DNA from: Chrysochromulina tobinii
Lineage: Eukaryota; Haptophyta; Prymnesiales; Chrysochromulinaceae
Direction: 5' to 3'
DNA length: 26,161 nt
Assembly: GCA_001275005.1 (NCBI GenBank)
Contig: JWZX01002481.1
Location: 1 to 26,161, forward strand
The translations under genes and the position numbers were made by a program. The notes under the pieces are model-generated. The model worked only from the letters and a program-made list of their open reading frames with translations. It was not told the origin of the DNA and ran no database searches. How positions within the stretch are numbered: position 1 is the stretch's first letter; every line of letters begins with the position of its first letter. Shown in pieces: positions 7,901 to 15,644 of the stretch.

Positions 7901-10033
7901 ATGGAGAAGCCCTCCTCGTCCGCCGCGGCAAGTCCGTATACAATCATAGTGCGCCGCGCCGCCGCGATCCGGAGGTGGGTCATCATGCGCAAATGGAACG
8001 CGATCCAGCCAGTGGTCACCGAGCTCAACCACGTGGCCATGCGGCAGAAGATACTGCAGCGAGCGCATGAGGCACAGGAGGCTGGCACCGTGCGAACGAC
8101 CCTGTCCAAGGAAGAGCTCGCGCTGGTTCCCTTTTGGCAGCAGGGTGACGTCAGCCTGGAGACGAGCGAGGCGCTCGTGGCGCGCTGTCGGCTCCGGAAA
8201 GCGCCAGCCGTCGTCGAGGAACTCCAGCGGTGGTGGTCGACTGCGCAACGCTCGGTACAGTCTGGCGTGGATGCGGCAGCTTCGACGGTTGCGCGTGAGG
8301 ACTACATCCGAATTTCGCGCCTGCTCTCCAAGGCGATGCTGCCAGATTTTGATGCCGACGAGGCCCAGCGCGCGGCGGAGGAGGACTGGGAGGACGACTC
8401 GGCCGGCAGCCCGAGCCTGAGCCGCGAGCGCTTCATGGACTGCATCTTTGAGCTTGCGGACGTGTGGACGGAGCATATTTCGGAGGGCGAGTACGTGCGA
8501 TTCCTGTCAGGGCTCTTCGAACGGATTGCGTTCGCAGGCCCGTGGACACCTTCGGGGAGTACGTGGTTCTGGCGCCACGAGAAGGACGTGGAATACACTG
8601 ATGAGCCCGAGCCTGAGCCCCTTCCAGAGGCGACGGACGAGGGGAGCGAGGTACATCGCACAAGGATAGAGGAGCAGAAGACCGAGGGTCAGACAGAGGA
8701 GCAGCGTCGTATTGAGCGTCCGAAATCCTTCCGACGTATGATCCCGCCCGAGATCTCCGTGCCCGAGATCTCCGTGCCCGAGATCTCCGTGCCCGAGATC
8801 TCCGTGCCCGAGATCTCCGTGCGCGAGATCCCCGTGCGCGAGCCCGAGCTTCTGAGCCTGAGCCGCGACGACGATGCCAAGTGCCTTTCAGCCCCCAGCC
8901 CCGAGCCGGTGGCTCCACGCGCCCCCGCACCGACTGAGCCAGCACGCCCTTGGACCGCCCCGTGGAGCGCTGGCACCCCGTCGCAGCCCTCATGGTATGC
9001 AGGCGCCCCGTCGCCACGAGATTGGACCTCGCGCGAGAGGGAAGGGCTGCGAAGTGCTCCGGCTGGCCTCTCCGGAGGCATCTCGCCGAAGCCGCGGCCC
9101 GCCGAGCCGCTCACGTCCGACGAGCTGCCCACGCCCCACATGCCCTCGATCTACCTGCCACCGGACCGTCGCGCGCTCATCGCTGCGGGGCTGCGCGTAC
9201 AACGAGCCGATCTCGAGCTCGCGAAGAAGATGACGAAGCGCAACCTGCACCCGAAGCTCGAGGATTATTCAGGCGGGCGAGCTTTGGATGGGCGAGCTGG
9301 GGGTGTGGCTGGGTGTGGGCTGGGCGCTGAGCTCTGCGTCACGTCCGTGTGGAATCTGTCCTTGCCTACCCCTGATCAGGAGCTCCGTGAGTGCCCTCCG
9401 AGCCACCGGGGAGGGCACTCCGGGCTGCGCGGGGAGCGGCCAGCCAGCCCAACGCGCCCCATTCTCGTGCACCGATCGCCGAGTACCCCCGAGCTCGCGC
9501 GGACGAGATTGATCTTCGAGGCGTCTTGGCCGTCCCCCGCCCTGGACGAGCCCCCACTTTTGGCTCTCGCACGATGCCCGATCGGCGTCCAGCCGCACGT
9601 CGCTCGACACGGCGCTCGGACGCCCCCGCGGGGCACCTATGCGCACCGCGAGCAGCTGCTGCCGAGGGTGCCGTGGGAAGCGGACGCGAGCCTCTCGCTC
9701 GCTATGGCACGTGAGGGGGGTGCGCTCAAAGGCGGGGCGGGTTCGCCCATCCCGAATATTGGTTCGCCCAGCCACAGCCACAGCCGACTCTCCTTGCACC
9801 AAGGAGGCTGGAAGCCGTCGGCTGTGACCGGTTGCATGCGAGGAGGGGGGACGAGAGCCGGGAGCGCACTCGTCCTCCCTCGGACTGCGCCACAGCGACC
9901 TGCCACTGCGCCACACGATGCGACCTCTACGCGCCGCCACTCTACCGGTCTGGCTGCCTGTGCCCCGCAGGCGCATGGAGCCCGACCTTACGTGCGCGCT
10001 CCGCGGAACGGGCTGTGGCACTTCCAGACGTGA
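7901..10033 (+). CDS. Uncharacterised protein with a FELADVWT module and PEISV repeats; 3' half uncertain
   Basis: The frame runs 710 codons from the first ATG after an in-frame TAA (7766-7768) to a TGA at 10031-10033. Residues about 20-215 look like a folded domain: a basic start (RRWVIMRKWN), ALVPFWQQGDV, DYIRISRLLSK, an acidic DWEDD at about 162, FMDCIFELADVWT at about 178-190 and EYVRFLSGLFERI at about 198-210. I do not recognise a named family; the layout is reminiscent of conserved proteins of flagellated protists. Residues 240-282 are acidic and charged, then PEISV is repeated five times (283-307). A second plausible segment (SIYLPPDRRALIAAGLRVQ to KRNLHPKLEDY) ends near base 9267. Beyond this the sequence is low in coding character, has good splice-like signals (catcag-type acceptor at 9379, gtgagt at 9387) and a strong hairpin, so the real protein may end or splice there. 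Confidence 0.6.
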   Translation: MEKPSSSAAASPYTIIVRRAAAIRRWVIMRKWNAIQPVVTELNHVAMRQKILQRAHEAQEAGTVRTTLSKEELALVPFWQQGDVSLETSEALVARCRLRKAPAVVEELQRWWSTAQRSVQSGVDAAASTVAREDYIRISRLLSKAMLPDFDADEAQRAAEEDWEDDSAGSPSLSRERFMDCIFELADVWTEHISEGEYVRFLSGLFERIAFAGPWTPSGSTWFWRHEKDVEYTDEPEPEPLPEATDEGSEVHRTRIEEQKTEGQTEEQRRIERPKSFRRMIPPEISVPEISVPEISVPEISVPEISVREIPVREPELLSLSRDDDAKCLSAPSPEPVAPRAPAPTEPARPWTAPWSAGTPSQPSWYAGAPSPRDWTSREREGLRSAPAGLSGGISPKPRPAEPLTSDELPTPHMPSIYLPPDRRALIAAGLRVQRADLELAKKMTKRNLHPKLEDYSGGRALDGRAGGVAGCGLGAELCVTSVWNLSLPTPDQELRECPPSHRGGHSGLRGERPASPTRPILVHRSPSTPELARTRLIFEASWPSPALDEPPLLALARCPIGVQPHVARHGARTPPRGTYAHREQLLPRVPWEADASLSLAMAREGGALKGGAGSPIPNIGSPSHSHSRLSLHQGGWKPSAVTGCMRGGGTRAGSALVLPRTAPQRPATAPHDATSTRRHSTGLAACAPQAHGARPYVRAPRNGLWHFQT
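8747..8836 (+). repeat. 15-bp tandem repeat coding PEISV
   Basis: Five identical copies of cccgagatctccgtg start at 8747 and are followed by one degenerate copy, cgcgagatccccgtg (REIPV), ending at 8836. The unit keeps the frame. Identity at the nucleotide level points to recent expansion. Confidence 0.95.
9389..9420. repeat. Perfect 11-bp inverted repeat (hairpin)
   Basis: gagtgccctcc at 9389-9399 is the exact reverse complement of ggagggcactc at 9410-9420, with a 10-base spacer. It lies two bases past a splice-donor-like gtgagt, in the doubtful 3' half of the 7901 gene. Confidence 0.9.
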
Positions 10034-10554
10034 GAGTTGGCGCGAGAATTTACCTACTAATGTAGTCTGTTCTAGGGCTCCCGCACCCGATAGCGATTTG
10101 CTGTGAGCGATGGGCGGCCAGCTGCTGTGCCCATCCAAGTACAATGTAATGATCGCATCTCGATTCGAAGTATGCTTGCAAAACTGAACTTCGTAAGCCG
10201 ACAGCCGGGTTTCATCGCCCCTTTTCGGGCAAGTTTTCGGCCAGTTTCCCGGTCTCCTCCATTCAAACTGCCGAACACTCCCAAGCAACGGGTGTGTTGC
10301 GTCCCCTTCACTCGCGGCGTCCCGTCGCGGCCCACGCAGCCCCGCTCGACCCGCGCAGCACATATCTGACTGCGCCACTCAAGCACTACTGCACCATCCA
10401 CCACCCTCTCTCTGCACGCGCGCGCGCCGTCCGCCCTCTGCGCCGCCGTGCGCGCGCGCGCCCGCCCCCAGCTTTCCTCGGGAGTGTCGTGGAGCCCGCG
10501 TGGGAATATCTTAATCGAGGCTGACGCGCTCTCCTCTCGTCCCATCACAGAATC
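10034..10554. other. Intergenic region upstream of the small gene at 10555
   Basis: 521 bp between two plus-strand genes. The first part is AT-richer (tacctactaatgtagtctg). Further on come pyrimidine-rich stretches and alternating cg runs at about 10417-10461 (cacgcgcgcgcgcc, gtgcgcgcgcgcg), which suit an unmethylated promoter or a Z-DNA-prone tract. The last bases before the ATG, cccatcacag, look like a splice acceptor, so a 5' UTR intron is possible. No gene recognised on either strand. Confidence 0.45.
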
Positions 10555-11010
10555 ATGGCCTTCTTCCGCGCACCCGATACTGCCGTTTTCGAAGGCAAGA
10601 GCGTCGCCCTCTACACCTTCGAGCAGCTCTCGCAGCAGCCGCGGCTCAAGCTCAAGAACCGCGCGATGGATCTTCGTGACCTCGTGGGCGCCGACCGCCT
10701 GCCGGCCCTGACCACGACGGGCTCGATCGAGGCGGTCACCCGGTGGATCATGGACACGCAGTGCGCACTCTGCCGCGCTTCCGGCCTCGGCGACCTCACG
10801 CCCGAGATGTTTGGCATGCCCGCCGACTACGGCGCCATCGAGGACGGCGGCCTGTTGCACCCCACCAGCAAGACAATGGGCCGCCCGCGTCAGCCGATGC
10901 AGGACCTCGTGCAGGGCAACCCCTCCGAGGCGATCGCCGTCTATGAGGCCGCCACTGCGGCCGCGGCCGCTACCCGGGCGCGTAACCAGAGCAGCAACAT
11001 CTTTGGCTGA
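10555..11010 (+). CDS. Small uncharacterised protein with SAP-like helical segment and SSNIFG C-terminus
   Basis: 151 codons from an ATG in good context (aatcATGG) to a TGA at 11008-11010. Residues 19-70 form an ordered helical region (YTFEQLSQQ, LKNRAMDLRDLVGADRLPAL, SIEAVTRWIMDTQCAL); its spacing of leucines and the short LVGADRLP turn recall a SAP-like helix-extended-helix motif, but this is weak. Then come LTPEMFGMPADYG (81-93), a linker, an Ala-rich helix (131-140) and the terminal SSNIFG. Short NIFG-type endings occur in Jupiter/HN1-like microtubule proteins, which is only a hint. No signal peptide or membrane segment. Codon use matches the neighbours and the product is compositionally sensible, so I believe it is real; function unknown. 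Confidence 0.7.
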   Translation: MAFFRAPDTAVFEGKSVALYTFEQLSQQPRLKLKNRAMDLRDLVGADRLPALTTTGSIEAVTRWIMDTQCALCRASGLGDLTPEMFGMPADYGAIEDGGLLHPTSKTMGRPRQPMQDLVQGNPSEAIAVYEAATAAAAATRARNQSSNIFG

Positions 11011-11124
11011 AGCCCTTGCCTGAAGGCTGAGCGCGCCCGCGCACAGACGCCCCTGTACTAGCTCGTCCGTGCGACATCTCCTGCACTGAGATCTGAGGGC
11101 TTGCGGCTCGCCATTGTTCCATGG

Positions 11125-11169
11125 CTGTACGTACGGTTCAGTATGAGTATCACGGTATACTACGTACAG
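11125..11169. repeat. 9-bp inverted repeat around a 27-base loop
   Basis: ctgtacgta at 11125-11133 pairs exactly with tacgtacag at 11161-11169. It lies about 115 bp past the stop of the small plus gene and could form a hairpin in its 3' UTR. Confidence 0.8.
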
Positions 11170-11196
11170 AAGCGAGAACGGTACACCGCTGAGAAG

Positions 11197-11249
11197 AGGT
11201 CGCCTTACTAAATCCTGGGGACCTGACCCTTAGGTCGGCTTACTAAATC
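11197..11249. repeat. Pair of 18-bp direct repeats, 35-bp period
   Basis: aggtcgccttactaaatc (11197-11214) recurs as aggtcggcttactaaatc (11232-11249) with one mismatch. The spacer contains gacct...aggtc, a short inverted repeat reaching into the second copy. Confidence 0.85.
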
Positions 11250-11701
11250 AGTACTGAAAAACTGGGTTAGGACTTCTCCTGATCGTAGCGGCTCTGAAGC
11301 AACGTCGACACGAAAAGGGATACTAGGCGCACCGCCATGGCCCAAGAACCCCCGCATGCCAGCAATTCGCAATTTACGCACGAATATTACAACGCCGATT
11401 TTCATGATAATACGATGGATCGCTCACATGCTGTCTACCGATCGATAACGCCCATTTACCGCGCAGAGTCCAGAGACGATCTCATAGAAATACACCCTGC
11501 GTAACATCAACATGGTCACATGTCCATGCTTGCTCGCAGCTCGGGCCGGCCGCCGCCACATCTGTGCCCACTGTGCGTCGATCTGTTGCGTGAACCGCGG
11601 GCGGCGTCGGACCCGTCGCTCGGCTCGGCTCGTTGAGGCGGCACCGCACACGGCAATCACCATTTGTGCTCGACCATGCCGCTCCAGTCGGGCATGCCCG
11701 G

Positions 11702-12472
11702 TCACCGCCCAAAGAAGAAGGGCGTCTGCATAACCACGGGGTTGCCATAAATGTACTCTTGGGCCACAAAGCCCGCGACGGCGACCATTGCGAGTCGTCC
11801 GTTCTTGAGCTCGCTGAGCGCGAGCCGGTCCGCCTGGCCCACGTTGGGCAAGCTCGTGGGCAGCACGCCACCCTCCGCCGACGCCACGCCCAGTGGGTCG
11901 AAGTCATAGTCGCCGCCATTCGAGCCGTAGTATGCGCCCGACACCTCGAGCAGTGCTGATAGTCCGAAGACGATGGTGAGGAAGCCGCGGTCGGGGCCGT
12001 CGAAGAGGGCACCGTTGAGGAGGGAGGGCGCACGGCCATTGGTGCCCATCGATCGCAGGAATTCGCCGTTGGCGAGCTCGGCCATCGGCCAGCCGGCCGC
12101 GCACAGCATCGCAAGCCGCGCGTGCTTGAGCTCCGCGGTCCTCATCCACTTCAGAGCCTGCTGCTGATCATCCGGCGTCATCGCCTCAATCTTTGCCCGG
12201 CGGCTGCCAGCCGAGAGCAGTAGGCCGGGCAAGGTGGCGGGCATCGGTTTGGCGAGAGCGGCCAAGCACATCGGGTCGAAGCCGACGTCGCCGGCAAGCT
12301 CACCGGAGAGATACGGCGGCGCCGCCTTGCAATACTCTGGCACGGTCAGGACTGGAATGGAGAGACCCGAAGGATTCCACTCAGCGGCACGCGTCTCTTG
12401 CATGGACGGCGCACCGAGCCGTGTCACCACGGCCGTCACCACGGCAGGCGTGCGGAGAGGCGTCCGCAGCAT
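11702..12472 (-). CDS. Light-harvesting chlorophyll a/c-binding (FCP/LHC family) protein
   Basis: 256 codons from the ATG at 12470-12472 to a TGA at 11702; an in-frame TGA lies just upstream, which fixes the start unless there is a spliced leader exon. The stromal motif GDVGFDP is at 61-67. Helix 1 carries RTAELKHARLAML (111-123) with the chlorophyll-ligating Glu114 and Arg119 ion pair and His117. A middle helix spans about 162-182. Helix 3 carries SELKNGRLAMVAV (220-232) with Glu221, Asn224 and Arg226. These are hallmarks of the three-helix LHC superfamily; the length and C-terminus fit red-lineage antenna proteins of the thylakoid. The N-terminal ~25 residues (LRTPAVVTAVVTRLGAPS) are the only targeting sequence and are weakly hydrophobic for a bipartite signal/transit peptide. 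Subfamily cannot be fixed by eye. Confidence 0.93.
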   Translation of the reverse strand: MLRTPLRTPAVVTAVVTRLGAPSMQETRAAEWNPSGLSIPVLTVPEYCKAAPPYLSGELAGDVGFDPMCLAALAKPMPATLPGLLLSAGSRRAKIEAMTPDDQQQALKWMRTAELKHARLAMLCAAGWPMAELANGEFLRSMGTNGRAPSLLNGALFDGPDRGFLTIVFGLSALLEVSGAYYGSNGGDYDFDPLGVASAEGGVLPTSLPNVGQADRLALSELKNGRLAMVAVAGFVAQEYIYGNPVVMQTPFFFGR

Positions 12473-12676
12473 CGAGCCCGAGAATCACAGAGATGCACGA
12501 GGAAGAGAGACGCAAACGTGTGAATAGGCGGTTAACATTCGGGGAAGGCGCCGTATGGTACCGGCGGCGCCTTCTGACCATCTGACTGACGGATGGTATC
12601 TGGTATCCCTGGAAAGCTGAAAGACGAGACAGGGTACAAACCGGGCAGAAGACCCCTCGGCGTGAGCGTGCTTCGT
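12473..12676. promoter_or_regulatory. LHC upstream region / 3' UTR of the hydroxylase fusion gene
   Basis: 204 bp between two minus-strand genes. It must contain the LHC promoter and the 3' end of the upstream gene. The part next to the LHC start is AT-richer than its surroundings. No recognisable TATA or light-response element. Confidence 0.4.
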
Positions 12677-14636
12677 TCAGACCATCTCACCCCGCAGCAG
12701 GATCTTGGGCAGCCCCTCGGCGACCACCTCGTCGGCGCGGTGTGGACAGGCGTGTGGAAAGAGGAGCAGCCGGCCACGCGTAGGCACTACCTCGGCAAGT
12801 ACGCTGCCGCCTTGGAGCTGCTCGAGCAGCACAGTGCGTCCACCCGAGGCGCAATCTGAGAGGTACAAGAGGAAGGTGCACCGCGACGTGCGCCCATCGG
12901 ACCGACGCGTGCGGCTCAGATCGGTGTGGGGTGCGAGGCCGCCTCCCGCCTCGGCATAGCATAGGAAGCGCATCTGCGGCAGCGCATCTCCATCGCAGGG
13001 CAGTCGAGCGTCCTCGCCAGAAGCGCGCGCATTGTCAACGGCCGCGCGCACCGCCGCCCCGAGCACCGCGACCGCGTGCCCTTGCACGTCGCAAAAGTAG
13101 TGGCGGGTCGAGAGGCCTTGCGAGTCTCGCTGCGACGCGGCAGGGAGCGTTGCGAAGAGGTCGACGAGCGCGCTGAGCGTTGCCTCGGGCACACCACCGT
13201 CAATGTAGCACGCGCCGGCGCCCGGGTGCATCGCGTCGCTCGCGATCAGGCGCATGAGGCGCGCGGCTGCCGGCGGCATGGGTGGTGGCGGCGGCAACGG
13301 CAGCAACGAGGGCAGGGGGGCCGGGGTGGCGGCAGCCTCGGGGGAGGAGGCGACAAGTTCGGGGACTGCGCGTTCCTCCCCAAAACTGGCCTCGTCCTCG
13401 TCAAGAGCCGCGTCATCACCCGCTGCTGCCCTCGCGAGCCTCTTCGCCAGTGCCGCGTGCCCCGCGCCGGCGGCCGCCATCGCCGCGGTGGCGCCGCCAT
13501 GCGCCGCGCGCCGCGCGTCGGCGCCCAGTGCAAGCAGGAGCGTCACGGCAGCCTCGTGACCATTCCATGCGGCGAGCACAAGCGGTGTCTGCCCATACTC
13601 GTTCAAGGGCCTCGAGAGGTCGAATCCGATGGCTTGGAGCGCCTCGAGGTGCGTGCACTCGCCGCACATCGCCGCCTCCGCCGCATACTCGCACCTCTGG
13701 GTGTGGTCGAGAGTGCGCAGCCGCGCCGCCGCCGCCTCTCGGGGTGGCAAGGCCTCGAAACGCTTGCGTGGCGTCGAGCGCGCATCGGACGGCGGCACGT
13801 TGGCCCCGCCGTGCGGCGATTGGGTCTGGATCGGCCAGGTGGGCCTGAGCAGCACCGCCGCCTCCGCGTGCACCTCCCACACGCGCTGTGACCCCTCCGG
13901 AGCGACGCGCAACCAGGGGCGCCCCACCGCACGAACTCGCTCTCCTGGGAACGGCCCGCAATGGAGGAGGGCCGCCTCGAGATCGTTGCCACCATGGCGC
14001 ATTGCATACGTGTCGATCACCAGCTCAACGGGCGCCGAACGCAGCGCCGCGAGCCATGCCAAGGAGGACGCGTGCTGGCCGGTGGCAGCGGAGGGGGCGG
14101 CAGAGCACGCGCTGGTGCTGTCGGCGCTATTGGTATCGTCATCGTCGTCTGCGGCGCCATCCTGTCCGCCCACAACGGCGCGAATACCGTCGCCGTTGTC
14201 GTGCCGCCCCAGCCGCTCGGTCGGGTCCACTGCCTCCCAATCTCCATCGACCTCGCGTTCCCAAGCACAGCCGCCCACGCCTCCGCCCTCGCCTCCTCCC
14301 TCGCCCTCGCTCTCGCCCTCGCCGACTACGACGCGCGCCATGTGGCCGCATAGGTAGGTCAGCTGCTGCCCAAGCAGCCGCCGCTCGCGCAACCACATCT
14401 CCACGACGACGCGCGGCGCGGGCGACGCGAGCGCCATCATCCCTTGCGCCTCCTCCTCCTCCTCCTCCTCCGCCCCCTCCGCCGGCGCCTCGGGCGTGGC
14501 CGCGTCGATCTCTGCCATCGGGTGGCGCGAAGGTGGCAGCGCGCGCGAGGGCGGCGGGCGCGCGCCCAGGCAATTGCGGCAAAACGGTCGCCGCCCGTAG
14601 TTGCTGTAGCAGCAGCACTCGCAGCGCCAGCTCCTC

Positions 14637-14667
<31 letters not shown>

Positions 14668-15499
14668 GGGCTGCGTCATCCTTTTCGCAAATACCTGCGC
14701 CCTCCGGCGCCGCCTCTGCTGTCGCATCAACACCTGCGGGTGCGGCCAGCGTGCCCTCGCCGGCGCCTTGGACATCCTCGCCCTCGCCATGGCCCTCGCC
14801 ATCACCGCCCTTGGCGCCGTCGCTGCCGCCGTGGCCTCGCAGCGGACACACGGCGGCGCACTGCGGGCAGCGCACGTCGCCCTGCACGCCACCGCCCTGA
14901 GCCTCGCTGAGCACGCGACGCCACACGCACCCCTCGCACACGACGCAACCGCAAGGGTCGAAGCTCACGCTGCTGCCTGTCGCGGCACACCGCACGCACG
15001 CGCCCAGCGGCAAGCCGAGGCCTTCGTCGCGCGCGGCGATAGTGCGCATGCGCACGACGCAGCCGACAACGTGCGCGGCCGTTGCGAAGTCGAACCCGCC
15101 GCCGCGCCGCCGCGTGAGCAGGTCGGTCAGCCGATCCTCCTCCTCGGGCGTCTCGTGCAGCGCGCCGAGCGGCTTTCGGGCGCTGACGCTCGCTGAGGCG
15201 CCCGCGACGAGCAGCGCCTTGACGATACGGTGGCGCCGGCGCCAGGCTGCGTAGCTGAGCACGGTCAGCCGATGCGCGCAAATCTCGGCCGGGTGCATCG
15301 GTGGCATCCGGTGCAGCGCGTCCAGGTTCAGGTCGTGCAACCAGCGCAGGCTGAAGGCGTTGGGATCGCGGGCGTCGACGGCCCGGAAGAGGACGAGACG
15401 CTCAAGCGGCGAGGGCGCGCGCCGCGGCGCGCGCGCACCCTTGCGCAGCTGCAGGTGGATCGAGCGGCGCTCGCGCGCAGCCTTGCGCTCGCGGGTCAT
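12677..15499 (-). CDS. Ankyrin/RING/RanBP2-zinc-finger/ankyrin/prolyl-4-hydroxylase-like fusion protein
   Basis: 940 codons from the ATG at 15497-15499 to a TGA at 12677; the frame is open upstream but has no other ATG. Order of parts: a basic start; one ankyrin-like repeat (about 78-108, LTVLSYAAW); a RING-type finger with all-Cys ligands C168, C171, C183, C185, C188, C191, C211, C214; an acidic/Gly linker; a textbook RanBP2 finger (W291, C293, C296, N300, C307, C310); a poorly recognised middle (WEREVDGDWEAVDP, LVIDTYAMRHGGNDLEAALLH); ankyrin repeats (about 600-695, YGQTPLVLAAWNGHE); and a C-terminal 2-oxoglutarate/Fe(II) oxygenase (about 770-940). The last has the iron ligands H858, D860 and H920 and a likely 2-oxoglutarate-binding Lys932 or Arg936. 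Inferred role: hydroxylation plus ubiquitin transfer to an ankyrin-bound partner. Substrate unknown. Confidence 0.85.
14637..14665 (-). repeat. Trinucleotide run coding poly-Gly
   Basis: A (ccg)n run on plus reads as a glycine run just before the RanBP2 finger of the fusion protein. A (ctc)n run at about 14449-14470 likewise gives a Glu run. Both are length-variable microsatellite candidates. Confidence 0.85.
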
Positions 15500-15644
15500 C
15501 GAGAGAGAGACGCGAGCGAAGTTTGCTCGTCGTCGTTTCACGCGTCTGTACCGGTAGCGTGAAGTTCTGAGCGCCGTCGAGAGCGCCCAAGTTACGCGTC
15601 GTGCTCCACACGATGGCGACGGGTGGCGCAAAAAGGCGCAACTA
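15500..15644. promoter_or_regulatory. Short divergent promoter region
   Basis: Only 145 bp separates the chosen ATG of the fusion gene (minus) from the ATG of the coiled-coil gene (plus). Both transcripts must start in or near this stretch, which makes a bidirectional promoter likely. No recognisable core element. Confidence 0.5.

Larger units (their letters stand above)
11011..11701. other. Convergent intergenic region with small repeats
   Basis: 691 bp between the stop of the small plus gene and the stop of the LHC gene on minus. It is much less GC-rich than the genes. It contains an inverted repeat (11125-11169) and a pair of 18-bp direct repeats (11197-11249), listed separately. The short open frames on both strands here have no recognisable protein character. 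Confidence 0.6.

Noticed and set aside
9269-10378. A ~370-codon minus-strand frame over the 3' half of the 7901 gene
   Set aside because: It begins with GTG, has no recognisable motif and is Arg/Ser/Pro-rich. Neither strand is proven coding here.
10072-10860. Minus-strand frame of 262 codons
   Set aside because: It overlaps the 5' region and first two-thirds of the small plus gene in antisense and has no protein-like pattern.
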